Below, piece by piece: positions 25,127 through 33,367 of a DNA stretch of 64,000 nt. The notes below the pieces were generated by a model that worked only from the letters and a program-made list of their open reading frames with translations, had not been told where the DNA came from and searched no databases. The stretch's first letter is position 1. Each line of letters opens with the position of its first letter. Made by a program: the position numbers and the translations under genes. Source of the DNA: Nocardia salmonicida NBRC 13393 (GTDB taxonomy: Bacteria > Actinomycetota > Actinomycetes > Mycobacteriales > Mycobacteriaceae); contig NZ_BDBR01000005.1 of the NCBI RefSeq assembly GCF_001613085.1, positions 186,001 to 250,000 of the forward strand, written 5' to 3'.

Positions 25127-25990
25127 TCAGATCAGGCCGCAGAGCTTCTCGGAGAGCTCCCACAGTTCGGCCGCGACCTTGCGATTGCGCGCCGTGGGCG
25201 CGCTGCCCGCACGGGCGGGGTTGCCGCGCAGGCCGAGGAAACCGTCGGGGCCGTAGAACGTGCCCGCCTTCACCTCGGCGGTGGCGGCGAACAGCGTGGG
25301 CAGCGCGCCCTGGTGGGCGTCCTGGGCGAGCATTCGATTGCCCAGCCACATGACCGCGTCCTGGACGGTCTCGGTATGCGACATGAGTTCGGTCGCGGCG
25401 TAACCGGGGTGGGCGGCTACCGAGATCACCGCGGCGCCCTCACCGGCCAGGCGACGCTGTAGTTCGAAGGCGAACATCAAGTTGGCCAGCTTGGATTGAC
25501 CGTAGGCGAGCCAGCGGTCGTAGTGGCGCTGCTCCCAGTTGGGGTCGGCAATATCGATCCTGCCGATGCGGTGCGCCACGCTCGACACCGTCACCACCCG
25601 ATCGGTGATGCGGTCGAGCAGCAGGTTGGTGAGCGCGAAGTGACCGAGGTGGTTGGTGCCGAACTGCATCTCGAAGCCGTCGGCGGTGCGGCGCAGCGGT
25701 AGCGCCATCACACCCGCGTTGTTGATCAGCACGTCGACGCGTTCGATCGAATCAGTGAAGGCGCGCACCGAATTCAGGTTCGCCAGGTCGAGTTCACGGA
25801 CTTCGGTCTCGCCGCGCATCCCCGCGGCTACCCGCTCGGCCTTGGCCGTATCGCGACAGGCCAGGACCACTCGCGCACCCGCCGCCGCCAGCGCCCGCGC
25901 GGTGGCGGCGCCGAGACCACTGTTGGCACCGGTGACGATGATCGTGCGACCGGTTTGGTCCGGCAGGTCGGCGACAGTCCACTTACTCAC
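25127..25990 (-). CDS. Short-chain dehydrogenase/reductase, retinol-dehydrogenase-like
   Basis: 287 residues from a GTG (MSKWTVADLPDQTGRTIIVT). Rossmann motif TGANSGLGAATARALA, NNAGVM, catalytic Ser in VVTVSSVAHR and YGQSKLAN (Tyr-x-x-x-Lys). The long insertion and NHLGHFALTNLLLD are typical of retinol-dehydrogenase/WWOX-like SDRs in actinobacteria. Substrate unknown. 81 bp upstream of the CMD gene on the same strand, so possibly co-transcribed with it. Confidence 0.88.
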   Translation of the reverse strand: MSKWTVADLPDQTGRTIIVTGANSGLGAATARALAAAGARVVLACRDTAKAERVAAGMRGETEVRELDLANLNSVRAFTDSIERVDVLINNAGVMALPLRRTADGFEMQFGTNHLGHFALTNLLLDRITDRVVTVSSVAHRIGRIDIADPNWEQRHYDRWLAYGQSKLANLMFAFELQRRLAGEGAAVISVAAHPGYAATELMSHTETVQDAVMWLGNRMLAQDAHQGALPTLFAATAEVKAGTFYGPDGFLGLRGNPARAGSAPTARNRKVAAELWELSEKLCGLI

Positions 25991-26063
25991 TGGCGGAAGT
26001 CTAGCGACGCAGGGGAAATGCGCGAATCGGCAAGAGCCGGTGCGTAGTTCGCTTCTGCCCTCG

Positions 26064-29000
26064 TCACGACTGGGCCAGTACCTCTTCGTCGGTCATCGCG
26101 GCGACTTCGAGATACATCGCGGCGACCAGTTCGAGTCGGCCCGTGTCGCCGGAGTCCTTTTCCTGGTCCGACATGCGCGCCGCGAGCCCCTCGATGGTGC
26201 GGGCGGTGAACAGGTCGGCCACGACGGTGCCGGGAGCGTCGAGCCATTCGCGGATGCGGGCCACGGCGGTGGTGGCGAGCACCGAATCGCCGCCGAGGGC
26301 GAAGAAGTCGTCGGTGACGCCGATGCGCTCGGTGGCGAGCACCTCCGCGACGACCGCGACGAGCGCCCGTTCGAGATCTGTTCGTGGCTCGACGAATTCG
26401 TCTGCGCCCTCGTGCTTTTCGAGCACCGCGCGGATGGCCTTGCGGTCCGGCTTGGCGTTCGGGGTGAGGGGCAGTTCGGGGAGCAGTTCCAGGCGCGTCG
26501 GCACCATGTAGGACGGGACGAGGTCAGCGGTCGCGGCGAGCACCGCCTCGACGTGCAGGGTTTCGCCCGGGCACGGCACCACCAGGGCGACCAGCTTCGG
26601 CGCCGCCGTCCCGACCACCGCGGCCACGGCGTGGCGGACACCGGGGACCGCGCGCAGGGCGCTCTCCACCTCACCGAGCTCGACGCGGTAGCCACGGATC
26701 TTGACCTGATGGTCGGCGCGGCCGAGGAATTCCAGACCGCCGTCGGGCAGGTAGCGGGCCAGGTCACCGGTGCGGTACCAGCGCAGACCCTCGTGGGCGA
26801 CGAAACGGTCGGCGGTGCGCTCCGGGTCGTTGCGGTAGCCGGCGGCCACGCCGTCGCCACCGATCCAGAGTTCGCCGCTCACCCAATCGGGGCAGTCGTT
26901 GCCCGCCGGGCCGACTACGCGGCACTGCACGTTGCGCAACGGGGTGCCGTAGGGGACGGCAGCCCATTCGACAGGGACCTGGGCGTCCACGACCTCGCAG
27001 ATGGTGGAGTGGATCGCGGTTTCGGTGGCGCCGCCGAGACCGGCGAAACGGCTGTTCGGGGCCACCGCGGCGAGACGTGCGGGGAGGGCGACGTCAACCC
27101 AGTCGCCGCCGAGGATCACCGTGCGAAGTGAGGCAAGGGGCTCGGTCAGCGTGGCGGTAGCGGACCCGGTGCGGAGGTCGGCGAGCTGCGACGACCCCGG
27201 CGCGGCGGTGAGCAGCATGTCGAGCAGGCTCGGGACGCAGTTGAGCAGCGAAATCTGTTGGCGGCGAACGAGTTCGACCCAGACGGCAGGGTCGGTGCGC
27301 TGCGCGTCGTCGACGGTGACCACCGCGCCACCGACGGCGAGCAGGCCGAAGATGTCGTAGACGGAGAGGTCGAATTCGAGGGCCGAGAGGGCCAGCGCCC
27401 GGTCGGCGGGGCCGAGGTCGAATCGCTCGTTGAGGTCGTCGATGGTGTTCATCGCGGCGCGATGCGGCACCTCGACGCCCTTGGGCTTGCCGGTGGAGCC
27501 GGAGGTGAACAGCACGTAGGCGATGTTCTCCGGATCACCGAAGACGGGGCGCGCAAACGGTTCCGCGTGCGCGCGAGCCTCGGCGAGGTCGATCGCGCGC
27601 ACGTCGGGAATCTGCGTACCGCCGACCGTGAGCACGGCGACAGCGTCTGCGGTGCTGAGGATTTCGGCGCGACGAGCGGCAGGCTGATCGAACCCGATCG
27701 GCACGTACACCGCACCCGCCGCGAGCACACCGAGCACCGCGACGATCTGGTCGGGACCCTTCGGCAGCTGTACCGCGACCGAATCACCGGGCGTCACACC
27801 GGCTTCCCGCAACGCGCCGGCCACCGCCAGCGCGTCGGCGGCCAGCTCACCATAGGTCAGCTGCCCGGTCGGCTCCCACAGCACGGCGGGGGCCGACGGA
27901 TTCGTCGCCGCGTTCGCGAAGAACCCGGTGTGCAGCAGCCCGCCGCTCACCGGCCCCGCGGTGGAGTTCACGCGCGCCCGAGTAGCGGCCTGCTCCATCG
28001 GAATTCGCACACCGGCCTCGGCCTGCCACCCCGCTCCCCCCGCGAACCGTGTGCGTCCGACCGAATCTGCCGCTGCGTCATCGGGCACCACCGGCAACGC
28101 GCTGTCGGATTCGGCCGATGCCTCGTCGAGCTCGCCGGACTGGCCGCCGAGGCGTTCGATCGCTTCGATGTAGCGGGCGAACATGGCGTCGACCATGCCT
28201 GCGGGGAAGGCGGTTTCGCGGATGTCCCAGTTCAGCAGCAGACCCCCGCGGACCTCGGTGATCTGGGCGTCGAGCAGGACCTGCGGGCCCTGGGAGATGA
28301 TCCAGACGGGGTCGCCGAAGGTGTCGGTGACGATGTCGGGGAAGAGTTCGCCGAGGTTGAGGGCGCTGGTGTACACGATGGGGGCCAGCACCGGTTCGCC
28401 GCGATGACGCCCGAGATCGCGCAGGACTTCCAGGCCCGAGTACGCGGAGTGCGCGCCCGCTTCGTGGAGGCGCTGCTGGAGCGCGCGCGCACGATCGGCG
28501 ACGGTGGCCGGCTCGGTGACGTCGACTTCCAGCAGGACCGAGGAGGTGAAGTCGCCGACGACGCCGTCGACCTGCGGGTGCACCGGTTCACGGTGGAACA
28601 GGGGCAGATTCAGCAGAAAGCGGCGCTGGGCCGACCAGCCGCCGATGGTTTCGGCGAACACCGAGGCCAGCGCCATCGCCGGGGTGATCCCCCGGGCGTG
28701 GGCCGCGTCGAAGACCTGCGCTTTGGCCTGCGGGGAGAGCCAGCGGTGCAGACGGATGGTGCGGTTGGGCTCCGAGATGTGCTGGGCCAGTGGCAGTTCC
28801 GGCGCACCCGGCAGCTCGCTCAGGCGGTCCTGCCACCAGGCACGATCACGGGCCCGCTCATCGGCGAGGGCGCTGGGGAGGCCGACGGCGGTGTCCTGCT
28901 GCTGCGCGGCGGCAGTGTCCGAAGCGTGGGTCGCGACGCTGTCGCGCCGGTGCTCGGCCAGGTACTGACGGAAGGTGTAGTCCTGCGGCGGCAGCGGTTC

Positions 29001-29894
29001 GCCGTGGTAGAGCCGGGCGAGGTCGGTGATCAGGATGCGGTAGCTCATCGCGTCGGCGGCGAGCATGTCGACATCCAGGTGCAGGCGGGTGCGACCGTCG
29101 GCGAGGCGGGTGAGCGCGATATCGATCACCTGCCCGTCCTCCACCGCCATCCGCTGGTGCGTGCGCGCGCCGCGCAGCTCCGCGAGCCGCTGCTCGGCCT
29201 CGTCGGCGGACGCCTCGCGCAGATCGGTCACGCCGAACACCACGCGGCCGGGCCGGTCGAGAGTCTGCTGGGTGCCGTCGGGCAGGAACCGGGTGCGCAG
29301 CATGGGATGGCGCGACAGCAGTTGTTCGACAGCCCGCTCGAGCCGCTCCGGATACACATCGGCCCCGTCGAATTCGACATACAGGTGCGCGGCCACACCA
29401 CCGAGCTCCTGCGCATCGGACCGGCCGATCCAGTACGCGTGCTGCATGGGCGCGAGCGCGAAAGGCGTCCCGTCGTCGGGAACGATCACGGATTCGCCTG
29501 CGACAGAACCGAAGTTGTCGAATGCTCCCGATCCAGCCGGGTTGTCGATCGGCGTGGCGGAGTCGGCCGAACCGGGCTCGCCCGGTTCAGGAGCGGCTCG
29601 GTCGGCCACCATCGACGGACCGTCGCTTGCCGCGAGGTCGTCGGGGTCGGCGCCGTTGAGGAGGGCGTACCAGGCGTCGACGGTGGGGTGGGCGGCCAGC
29701 AGAGCGAAGTTCACGGCGATGCCGCGTTTGCGCCAGGCGCCGGCGAGCTTCATCGTGCGAATGGAGTCGAGGCCGAGCTGGATCAGATCGTCGGCCTCGG
29801 CGACGGCATCGGGGGTGAGATCGAGGTGACGGGCGATCGCGGCGCGGATCTCGGCGCGGTCGATCCCGGCGCCGCCTGCGGGTGCTTTCTCCAT
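26064..29894 (-). CDS. mbtB: Siderophore NRPS, MbtB-like (ArCP-Cy-A-PCP)
   Basis: 1,276 residues; AGGAGTG precedes the ATG. Domains: aryl carrier (LIQLGLDSIRTMKLAG, Ser ~43); heterocyclization domain with DMLAADAMS near residue 275 (DxxxxDxxS in place of HHxxxDG); adenylation domain ~675-1170 with YVLFTSGSTGKPKGVEVPHR, FDLSVYDIFG, YRTGDLARYLPDGG and NAKPDRKAI; peptidyl carrier (LGGDSVLA, Ser ~1201). FDLSVYDIFG fits the D-L-Y code start of Ser/Thr/Cys-activating cyclizing modules. It would join salicylate to Ser or Thr and cyclize to the phenyloxazoline of mycobactin/nocobactin. No thioesterase is present. Divergent from the salicyl-AMP ligase with an IdeR-like box between. Confidence 0.9.
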   Translation of the reverse strand: MEKAPAGGAGIDRAEIRAAIARHLDLTPDAVAEADDLIQLGLDSIRTMKLAGAWRKRGIAVNFALLAAHPTVDAWYALLNGADPDDLAASDGPSMVADRAAPEPGEPGSADSATPIDNPAGSGAFDNFGSVAGESVIVPDDGTPFALAPMQHAYWIGRSDAQELGGVAAHLYVEFDGADVYPERLERAVEQLLSRHPMLRTRFLPDGTQQTLDRPGRVVFGVTDLREASADEAEQRLAELRGARTHQRMAVEDGQVIDIALTRLADGRTRLHLDVDMLAADAMSYRILITDLARLYHGEPLPPQDYTFRQYLAEHRRDSVATHASDTAAAQQQDTAVGLPSALADERARDRAWWQDRLSELPGAPELPLAQHISEPNRTIRLHRWLSPQAKAQVFDAAHARGITPAMALASVFAETIGGWSAQRRFLLNLPLFHREPVHPQVDGVVGDFTSSVLLEVDVTEPATVADRARALQQRLHEAGAHSAYSGLEVLRDLGRHRGEPVLAPIVYTSALNLGELFPDIVTDTFGDPVWIISQGPQVLLDAQITEVRGGLLLNWDIRETAFPAGMVDAMFARYIEAIERLGGQSGELDEASAESDSALPVVPDDAAADSVGRTRFAGGAGWQAEAGVRIPMEQAATRARVNSTAGPVSGGLLHTGFFANAATNPSAPAVLWEPTGQLTYGELAADALAVAGALREAGVTPGDSVAVQLPKGPDQIVAVLGVLAAGAVYVPIGFDQPAARRAEILSTADAVAVLTVGGTQIPDVRAIDLAEARAHAEPFARPVFGDPENIAYVLFTSGSTGKPKGVEVPHRAAMNTIDDLNERFDLGPADRALALSALEFDLSVYDIFGLLAVGGAVVTVDDAQRTDPAVWVELVRRQQISLLNCVPSLLDMLLTAAPGSSQLADLRTGSATATLTEPLASLRTVILGGDWVDVALPARLAAVAPNSRFAGLGGATETAIHSTICEVVDAQVPVEWAAVPYGTPLRNVQCRVVGPAGNDCPDWVSGELWIGGDGVAAGYRNDPERTADRFVAHEGLRWYRTGDLARYLPDGGLEFLGRADHQVKIRGYRVELGEVESALRAVPGVRHAVAAVVGTAAPKLVALVVPCPGETLHVEAVLAATADLVPSYMVPTRLELLPELPLTPNAKPDRKAIRAVLEKHEGADEFVEPRTDLERALVAVVAEVLATERIGVTDDFFALGGDSVLATTAVARIREWLDAPGTVVADLFTARTIEGLAARMSDQEKDSGDTGRLELVAAMYLEVAAMTDEEVLAQS

Positions 29895-29968
29895 CTGCCG
29901 ATCACTCCTTGCTCGCCGCCCGTCCCGGACGGATTCGGTACTGCCCGGCGGCAGCCTACTCCATTGAG

Positions 29969-29987
29969 ATAGGGTTGCCTAACCTTT
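29969..29987. promoter_or_regulatory. IdeR-like iron box between NRPS and salicyl-AMP ligase
   Basis: ATAGGGTTGCCTAACCTTT matches 13 of 19 positions of the IdeR/DtxR consensus TTAGGTTAGGCTAACCTAA, including the CCTAACC half. A TANNNT element (TAACCT, 29980-29985) lies inside it, so iron-loaded IdeR would block the ligase promoter and probably the divergent one. Confidence 0.75.
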
Positions 29988-30019
29988 GCAAGTGTAGCGA
30001 GACTCGAGTGAGGCAGTAC

Positions 30020-31669
30020 GTGAAGTCGACATCGACAACCGGCCACCGCGAGGGCTACGTCCCATTTCCCGAACCCGCCGCCGAGGAGTACCGGGCCGCG
30101 GGCTATTGGGCCGGGCGCACACTCGGTGATCTCCTGCGCGACACCGCGCGCATCCAGCCGCAGCGGCCCGCCGTGCTCAGCGACGCCGGTGCGCAGACCT
30201 ACGCCGAACTCGACGCCGCCGCCGATCGGATTGCGCACGGGTTGCTCGCCCTCGGGATCAATCCCGGTGACCGCGTGATCGTGCAGCTGCCGAACATTCC
30301 CGAATTCGCGACGGCCCTGTTCGGTGTGCTGCGCGCCGGGATCATCCCCGTTCTCACCCTGCCCGCACACCGCCGCGTCGAGATCGAGCACCTGGCCGCG
30401 CTGTCCGAAGCAGTTGCCTATCTCATCCCCGACCAGCTCGGCGACTTCGACTACCGCGAGCTGGCCGCGACGGTGCGCCAAGCGGTGCCGAGTCTGCGCC
30501 ACGTGCTTGTCGCCGGTGATCCAGGAACCGGGTGGCCGGACGCCGACGACAGTACTGCCGGATTCGTCGACCTCGATTCGGTTGCTCGCGAAGGTGATTC
30601 GCTGCCTACGGTCGACCCGTCCGATATCGCGGTGATGCTGGTCTCCGGCGGCACCACCGGCCTGCCGAAGCTGATCGCCCGCACCCACGACGACTACGTC
30701 TACAACGCGACCGCCAGCGCGCGGGTCTGCGAGCTCGGCCCCGAGGACGTCTACCTCGCCACCCTGCCCGCGGCCCACAACTTCCCGCTGGCCTGTCCCG
30801 GCATCCTCGGCACCGTCGCGACCGGCGGCGCCATCGCCTTCACCCTCGACCCGAGCCCCGAGGCCGCCTTCGCCGCGATCGAGAAGCACGGGGTGAGCGT
30901 CACCGGCGTCGTCCCGCCGCTGGCCCAGCTGTGGAGCGCGGCAGTGGATTGGGAAGAGGCCGACCTGAGTTCGCTGCGCCTGTTGCAGGTGGGCGGGGCG
31001 CGGCTGGCCGAGGTGAACGCCCGCGATGTCGAGCCCGCGTTGCAGTGCACCTTGCAGCAGGTGTTCGGGATGGCCGAGGGGCTGCTCAACTACACCCGTC
31101 TCGACGACGACAAAGAACTGGTGTGCACCACCCAGGGCCGACCGCTCTCCCCCGCCGACGAACTGCGCGTCGTCGACGCCGACGGCAACGACGTCGCCCC
31201 GGGCGAAGAAGGGGAACTACTCACCCGCGGCCCCTACACCCTGCGCGGGTATTACCGTGCGCCCGAGCACAATTCGCGCGCCTTCACCGCCGACGGCTTC
31301 TACCGCAGCGGCGATCTCGTCCGGCAACTACCCAGCGGCCACCTGGTCGTGAGCGGCCGGATCAAGGATGTGATCAACCGCGGTGGCGAGAACATCTCCT
31401 GCGATGAACTCGAGGAGCACCTGCTCGCCCACCCCGCGGTCCGCCACGCCGCCGCGGTCGGCCTGCCCGATGCTTCACTCGGCGAAAAGGCCTGTGTCGT
31501 CCTGGTTGTCACCGGCGAACTGCCCACCCTCGGCGAGATCAAGACCTTCCTCACCGAACGCGGCCTGGCCACCTACAAGCTCCCCGACCTCGTCCGCCAG
31601 GCGGATTCACTGCCCATCACCGCGGTCGGCAAGATCGACAAAAAGGCCTTGCGTGCCCTGCACGGTTGA
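30020..31669 (+). CDS. mbtA: Salicyl-AMP ligase (MbtA/DhbE-type)
   Basis: 549 residues from the GTG at 30020. Stand-alone aryl-acid adenylating enzyme: MLVSGGTTGLPKLIARTHDD (phosphate loop), TLPAAHNFPLACPG (AAHNFP, the aryl-acid pocket signature), QQVFGMAEGLLNYTRLDD, FYRSGDLVRQLPSGHLVVSG and hinge GRIKDVINRGGENISCDE; C-terminal Lys in ITAVGKIDKKAL. Makes salicyl-AMP and loads the aryl carrier of the divergent NRPS. Controlled by the IdeR-like box 33-51 bp upstream. A longer start at 30008 is possible. Confidence 0.93.
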   Translation: MKSTSTTGHREGYVPFPEPAAEEYRAAGYWAGRTLGDLLRDTARIQPQRPAVLSDAGAQTYAELDAAADRIAHGLLALGINPGDRVIVQLPNIPEFATALFGVLRAGIIPVLTLPAHRRVEIEHLAALSEAVAYLIPDQLGDFDYRELAATVRQAVPSLRHVLVAGDPGTGWPDADDSTAGFVDLDSVAREGDSLPTVDPSDIAVMLVSGGTTGLPKLIARTHDDYVYNATASARVCELGPEDVYLATLPAAHNFPLACPGILGTVATGGAIAFTLDPSPEAAFAAIEKHGVSVTGVVPPLAQLWSAAVDWEEADLSSLRLLQVGGARLAEVNARDVEPALQCTLQQVFGMAEGLLNYTRLDDDKELVCTTQGRPLSPADELRVVDADGNDVAPGEEGELLTRGPYTLRGYYRAPEHNSRAFTADGFYRSGDLVRQLPSGHLVVSGRIKDVINRGGENISCDELEEHLLAHPAVRHAAAVGLPDASLGEKACVVLVVTGELPTLGEIKTFLTERGLATYKLPDLVRQADSLPITAVGKIDKKALRALHG

Positions 31670-31708
31670 CGGTCCGAAACCTCTTGCCGACAGCGTCTTC
31701 CGGGACAA

Positions 31709-31829
31709 CTGATTTCGCGTGAACATGGGTAACTCACCGGGAACGCCCGGCCCTGGCCACGGCCCATACCGTCGGCCCGGTGCGCAAGCCCTGCGCACCC
31801 CACGGCCGGCAGAAGTCACGGAGAGGCGG
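31709..31829. repeat. 121-bp dispersed repeat, copy A
   Basis: Shares with 61060-61179 an identical 19-bp core (GAACATGGGTAACTCACCG, here 31721-31739), a similar outer end (CTGATTTCGCG against CTGATCGCGC), and GAAGTC-CGG-GAGGCGG at the other end, with nearly equal total length (121 and 120 bp). It fills the gap between convergent mbtA and mbtI and includes the last codons and stop of mbtI. No coding or transposase signal. Function unknown. Confidence 0.65.
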
Positions 31830-33144
31830 TAATAGCCTTGACCACGTAAGGCGCGACGCTGCCCAGCTTTTCGCAGGTCTCCTCGAACTCGCGCTCGGGG
31901 CGCGACTGTCCCACGATTCCCGCACCGGCGCGCAACCACGCGCCTTCGCCGGTCTGGTAGATCGCGCGCAGCACCAACGTCGCCTCGAGCGCGCCGGTCG
32001 GCGAAACACAGACCACCGCACCGGAATACAGCCCGCGCGGATCGTGATCGTTGCGGAATACCGAGTCGACGCCTGCCCGCTTGGGGATGCCGGACGCGGT
32101 CACCGACGGGAACAGCACCTCGAGCGCGTCCCACGCGGTGCGGTCGGCGGCGAGGGTGCCGCGCACGGTGGATGCCAGGTGCTGCACGCTGCCGCGCTCG
32201 CGCACCGCCATGAAATCGGAGACCGCGGGCGTGCCGGGTACGGCCACCTCCGCGATCTCGGCAAAGGAGGTCTGCACCGAAATCGCGTGCTCGACGATCT
32301 CCTTCGGGTCGGCCAGCAGTTCGGCGCGGGCGGCGCCGTCGGCCTCGACACCGAGTCCGAACGCGCGCGTACCGGCCAGCGGTTCGGTGGTGACGACGCG
32401 ATCGTCGTCGACCGACGCCACCAACTCGGGACTGAACCCGGCCGCTTCGAGCCCGCCCAGCCGCAGCAGGAACGAGCGGGCGGGGGTGTTGTTGGCCCGG
32501 CCGAGGCGATAGGTCGCGGGCACGTCCACGGCGAACGGCAGCTCGACCTTGCGCGACAGAATCACCTTCTGATAGCTGCCGGAGCGGATTTCGGCGACCG
32601 CCGTGGCGACCCGTTCCTCGTAGTTCGTCGGGTCGACCCGCACATCGACCGGCGTCGGGGCAGGCAGGTCGACACCCTGCGAGCCGGAGATCAGATCGTG
32701 GATATCGCACGCCTCGTTCGGGGTGGCGCCGCTGATCCGCACGCCGGTGGCATCGATGCGCACCTCGATCCGCGGAATCATCAGGTGCGCCAACGAGGTC
32801 AGCGGATTGAGATGGTGGGTCGCCGCGAGCGAGTAGGCGCAGAATTCGAAGCCGATCCAGCCATAGGCGTTGCGGCCGTCGATCGGCAGGGTCGCCAGTG
32901 CGGTGTCGATGGCGGTGGCGGGGCTGCCGGACCACGCGCGAGCGGTGGTCTCACCACCCCAGGTAGTGCGCAGCTCACCGGCGTCGAGTTCCACGCTACC
33001 GAGCGGATCGGCGGCGAACACCCACACATCGGGCTGCTCGTACATCACGTACTCACCGAACCGATCAGAGACGGCCAGACGTGACATCGCTGCCGCCGGG
33101 TCGGTCACATACTCCACCCGTACGGGCTGTTCCGTCGACGACAA
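31816..33144 (-). CDS. mbtI: Salicylate synthase (MbtI-type)
   Basis: 442 residues from a TTG at 33144, supported by GGAGG four nt upstream. Chorismate-utilizing family: YQKVILSRKVELPFAVD, PARSFLLRLGG, TTEPLAGTRAFGLG, EIVEHAISVQTSFAEIAE, HLASTVRGTLAADRTAWDAL, FPSVTASGIPKRAGVD, YSGAVVCVSPTGALEATLVL. Converts chorismate to salicylate, the aryl cap for the NRPS. Two IdeR-like boxes lie just upstream (33153-33200), the nearer overlapping the ribosome-binding region. Its final codons lie in repeat copy A. Confidence 0.93.
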   Translation of the reverse strand: MSSTEQPVRVEYVTDPAAAMSRLAVSDRFGEYVMYEQPDVWVFAADPLGSVELDAGELRTTWGGETTARAWSGSPATAIDTALATLPIDGRNAYGWIGFEFCAYSLAATHHLNPLTSLAHLMIPRIEVRIDATGVRISGATPNEACDIHDLISGSQGVDLPAPTPVDVRVDPTNYEERVATAVAEIRSGSYQKVILSRKVELPFAVDVPATYRLGRANNTPARSFLLRLGGLEAAGFSPELVASVDDDRVVTTEPLAGTRAFGLGVEADGAARAELLADPKEIVEHAISVQTSFAEIAEVAVPGTPAVSDFMAVRERGSVQHLASTVRGTLAADRTAWDALEVLFPSVTASGIPKRAGVDSVFRNDHDPRGLYSGAVVCVSPTGALEATLVLRAIYQTGEGAWLRAGAGIVGQSRPEREFEETCEKLGSVAPYVVKAITASP

Positions 33145-33152
33145 CGATCCTC

Positions 33153-33171
33153 CAAGGTAAAGCTGACCTAA
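33153..33171. promoter_or_regulatory. IdeR-like box 1 upstream of salicylate synthase
   Basis: CAAGGTAAAGCTGACCTAA matches 14 of 19 positions of the IdeR consensus. It begins 9 bp from the TTG start and covers the ribosome-binding region. Confidence 0.7.
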
Positions 33172-33181
33172 CTTTTCTTGG

Positions 33182-33200
33182 TTAGGTTAGCATTACCTCG
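33182..33200. promoter_or_regulatory. IdeR-like box 2 upstream of salicylate synthase
   Basis: TTAGGTTAGCATTACCTCG matches the first nine positions of the IdeR consensus and the ACCT of the second half. Its centre is 29 bp from that of box 1, so two dimer pairs could bind side by side. The remaining 167 bp to plsB show no other clear signal. Confidence 0.72.
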
Positions 33201-33367
33201 CCATTTAGCCAGACCCATACTGGGTATTGTTCGCCACTGCCGCTCCACGCCGAGCAAACCTCCAGCACTGTAGCCCGCGCCCGACATCGGCCGCTCCGCA
33301 CACGCCGCGCAACGCGCTGTAGCCCAAGTTCGATGCGCCGAACCAGATCTGCGGCTTGAATGGAGTA

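Noticed and set aside
27258..29972. 904-codon plus-strand open frame opposite the NRPS
   Set aside because: No recognisable domain, His/Arg/Gly-rich; mirror of the NRPS frame.
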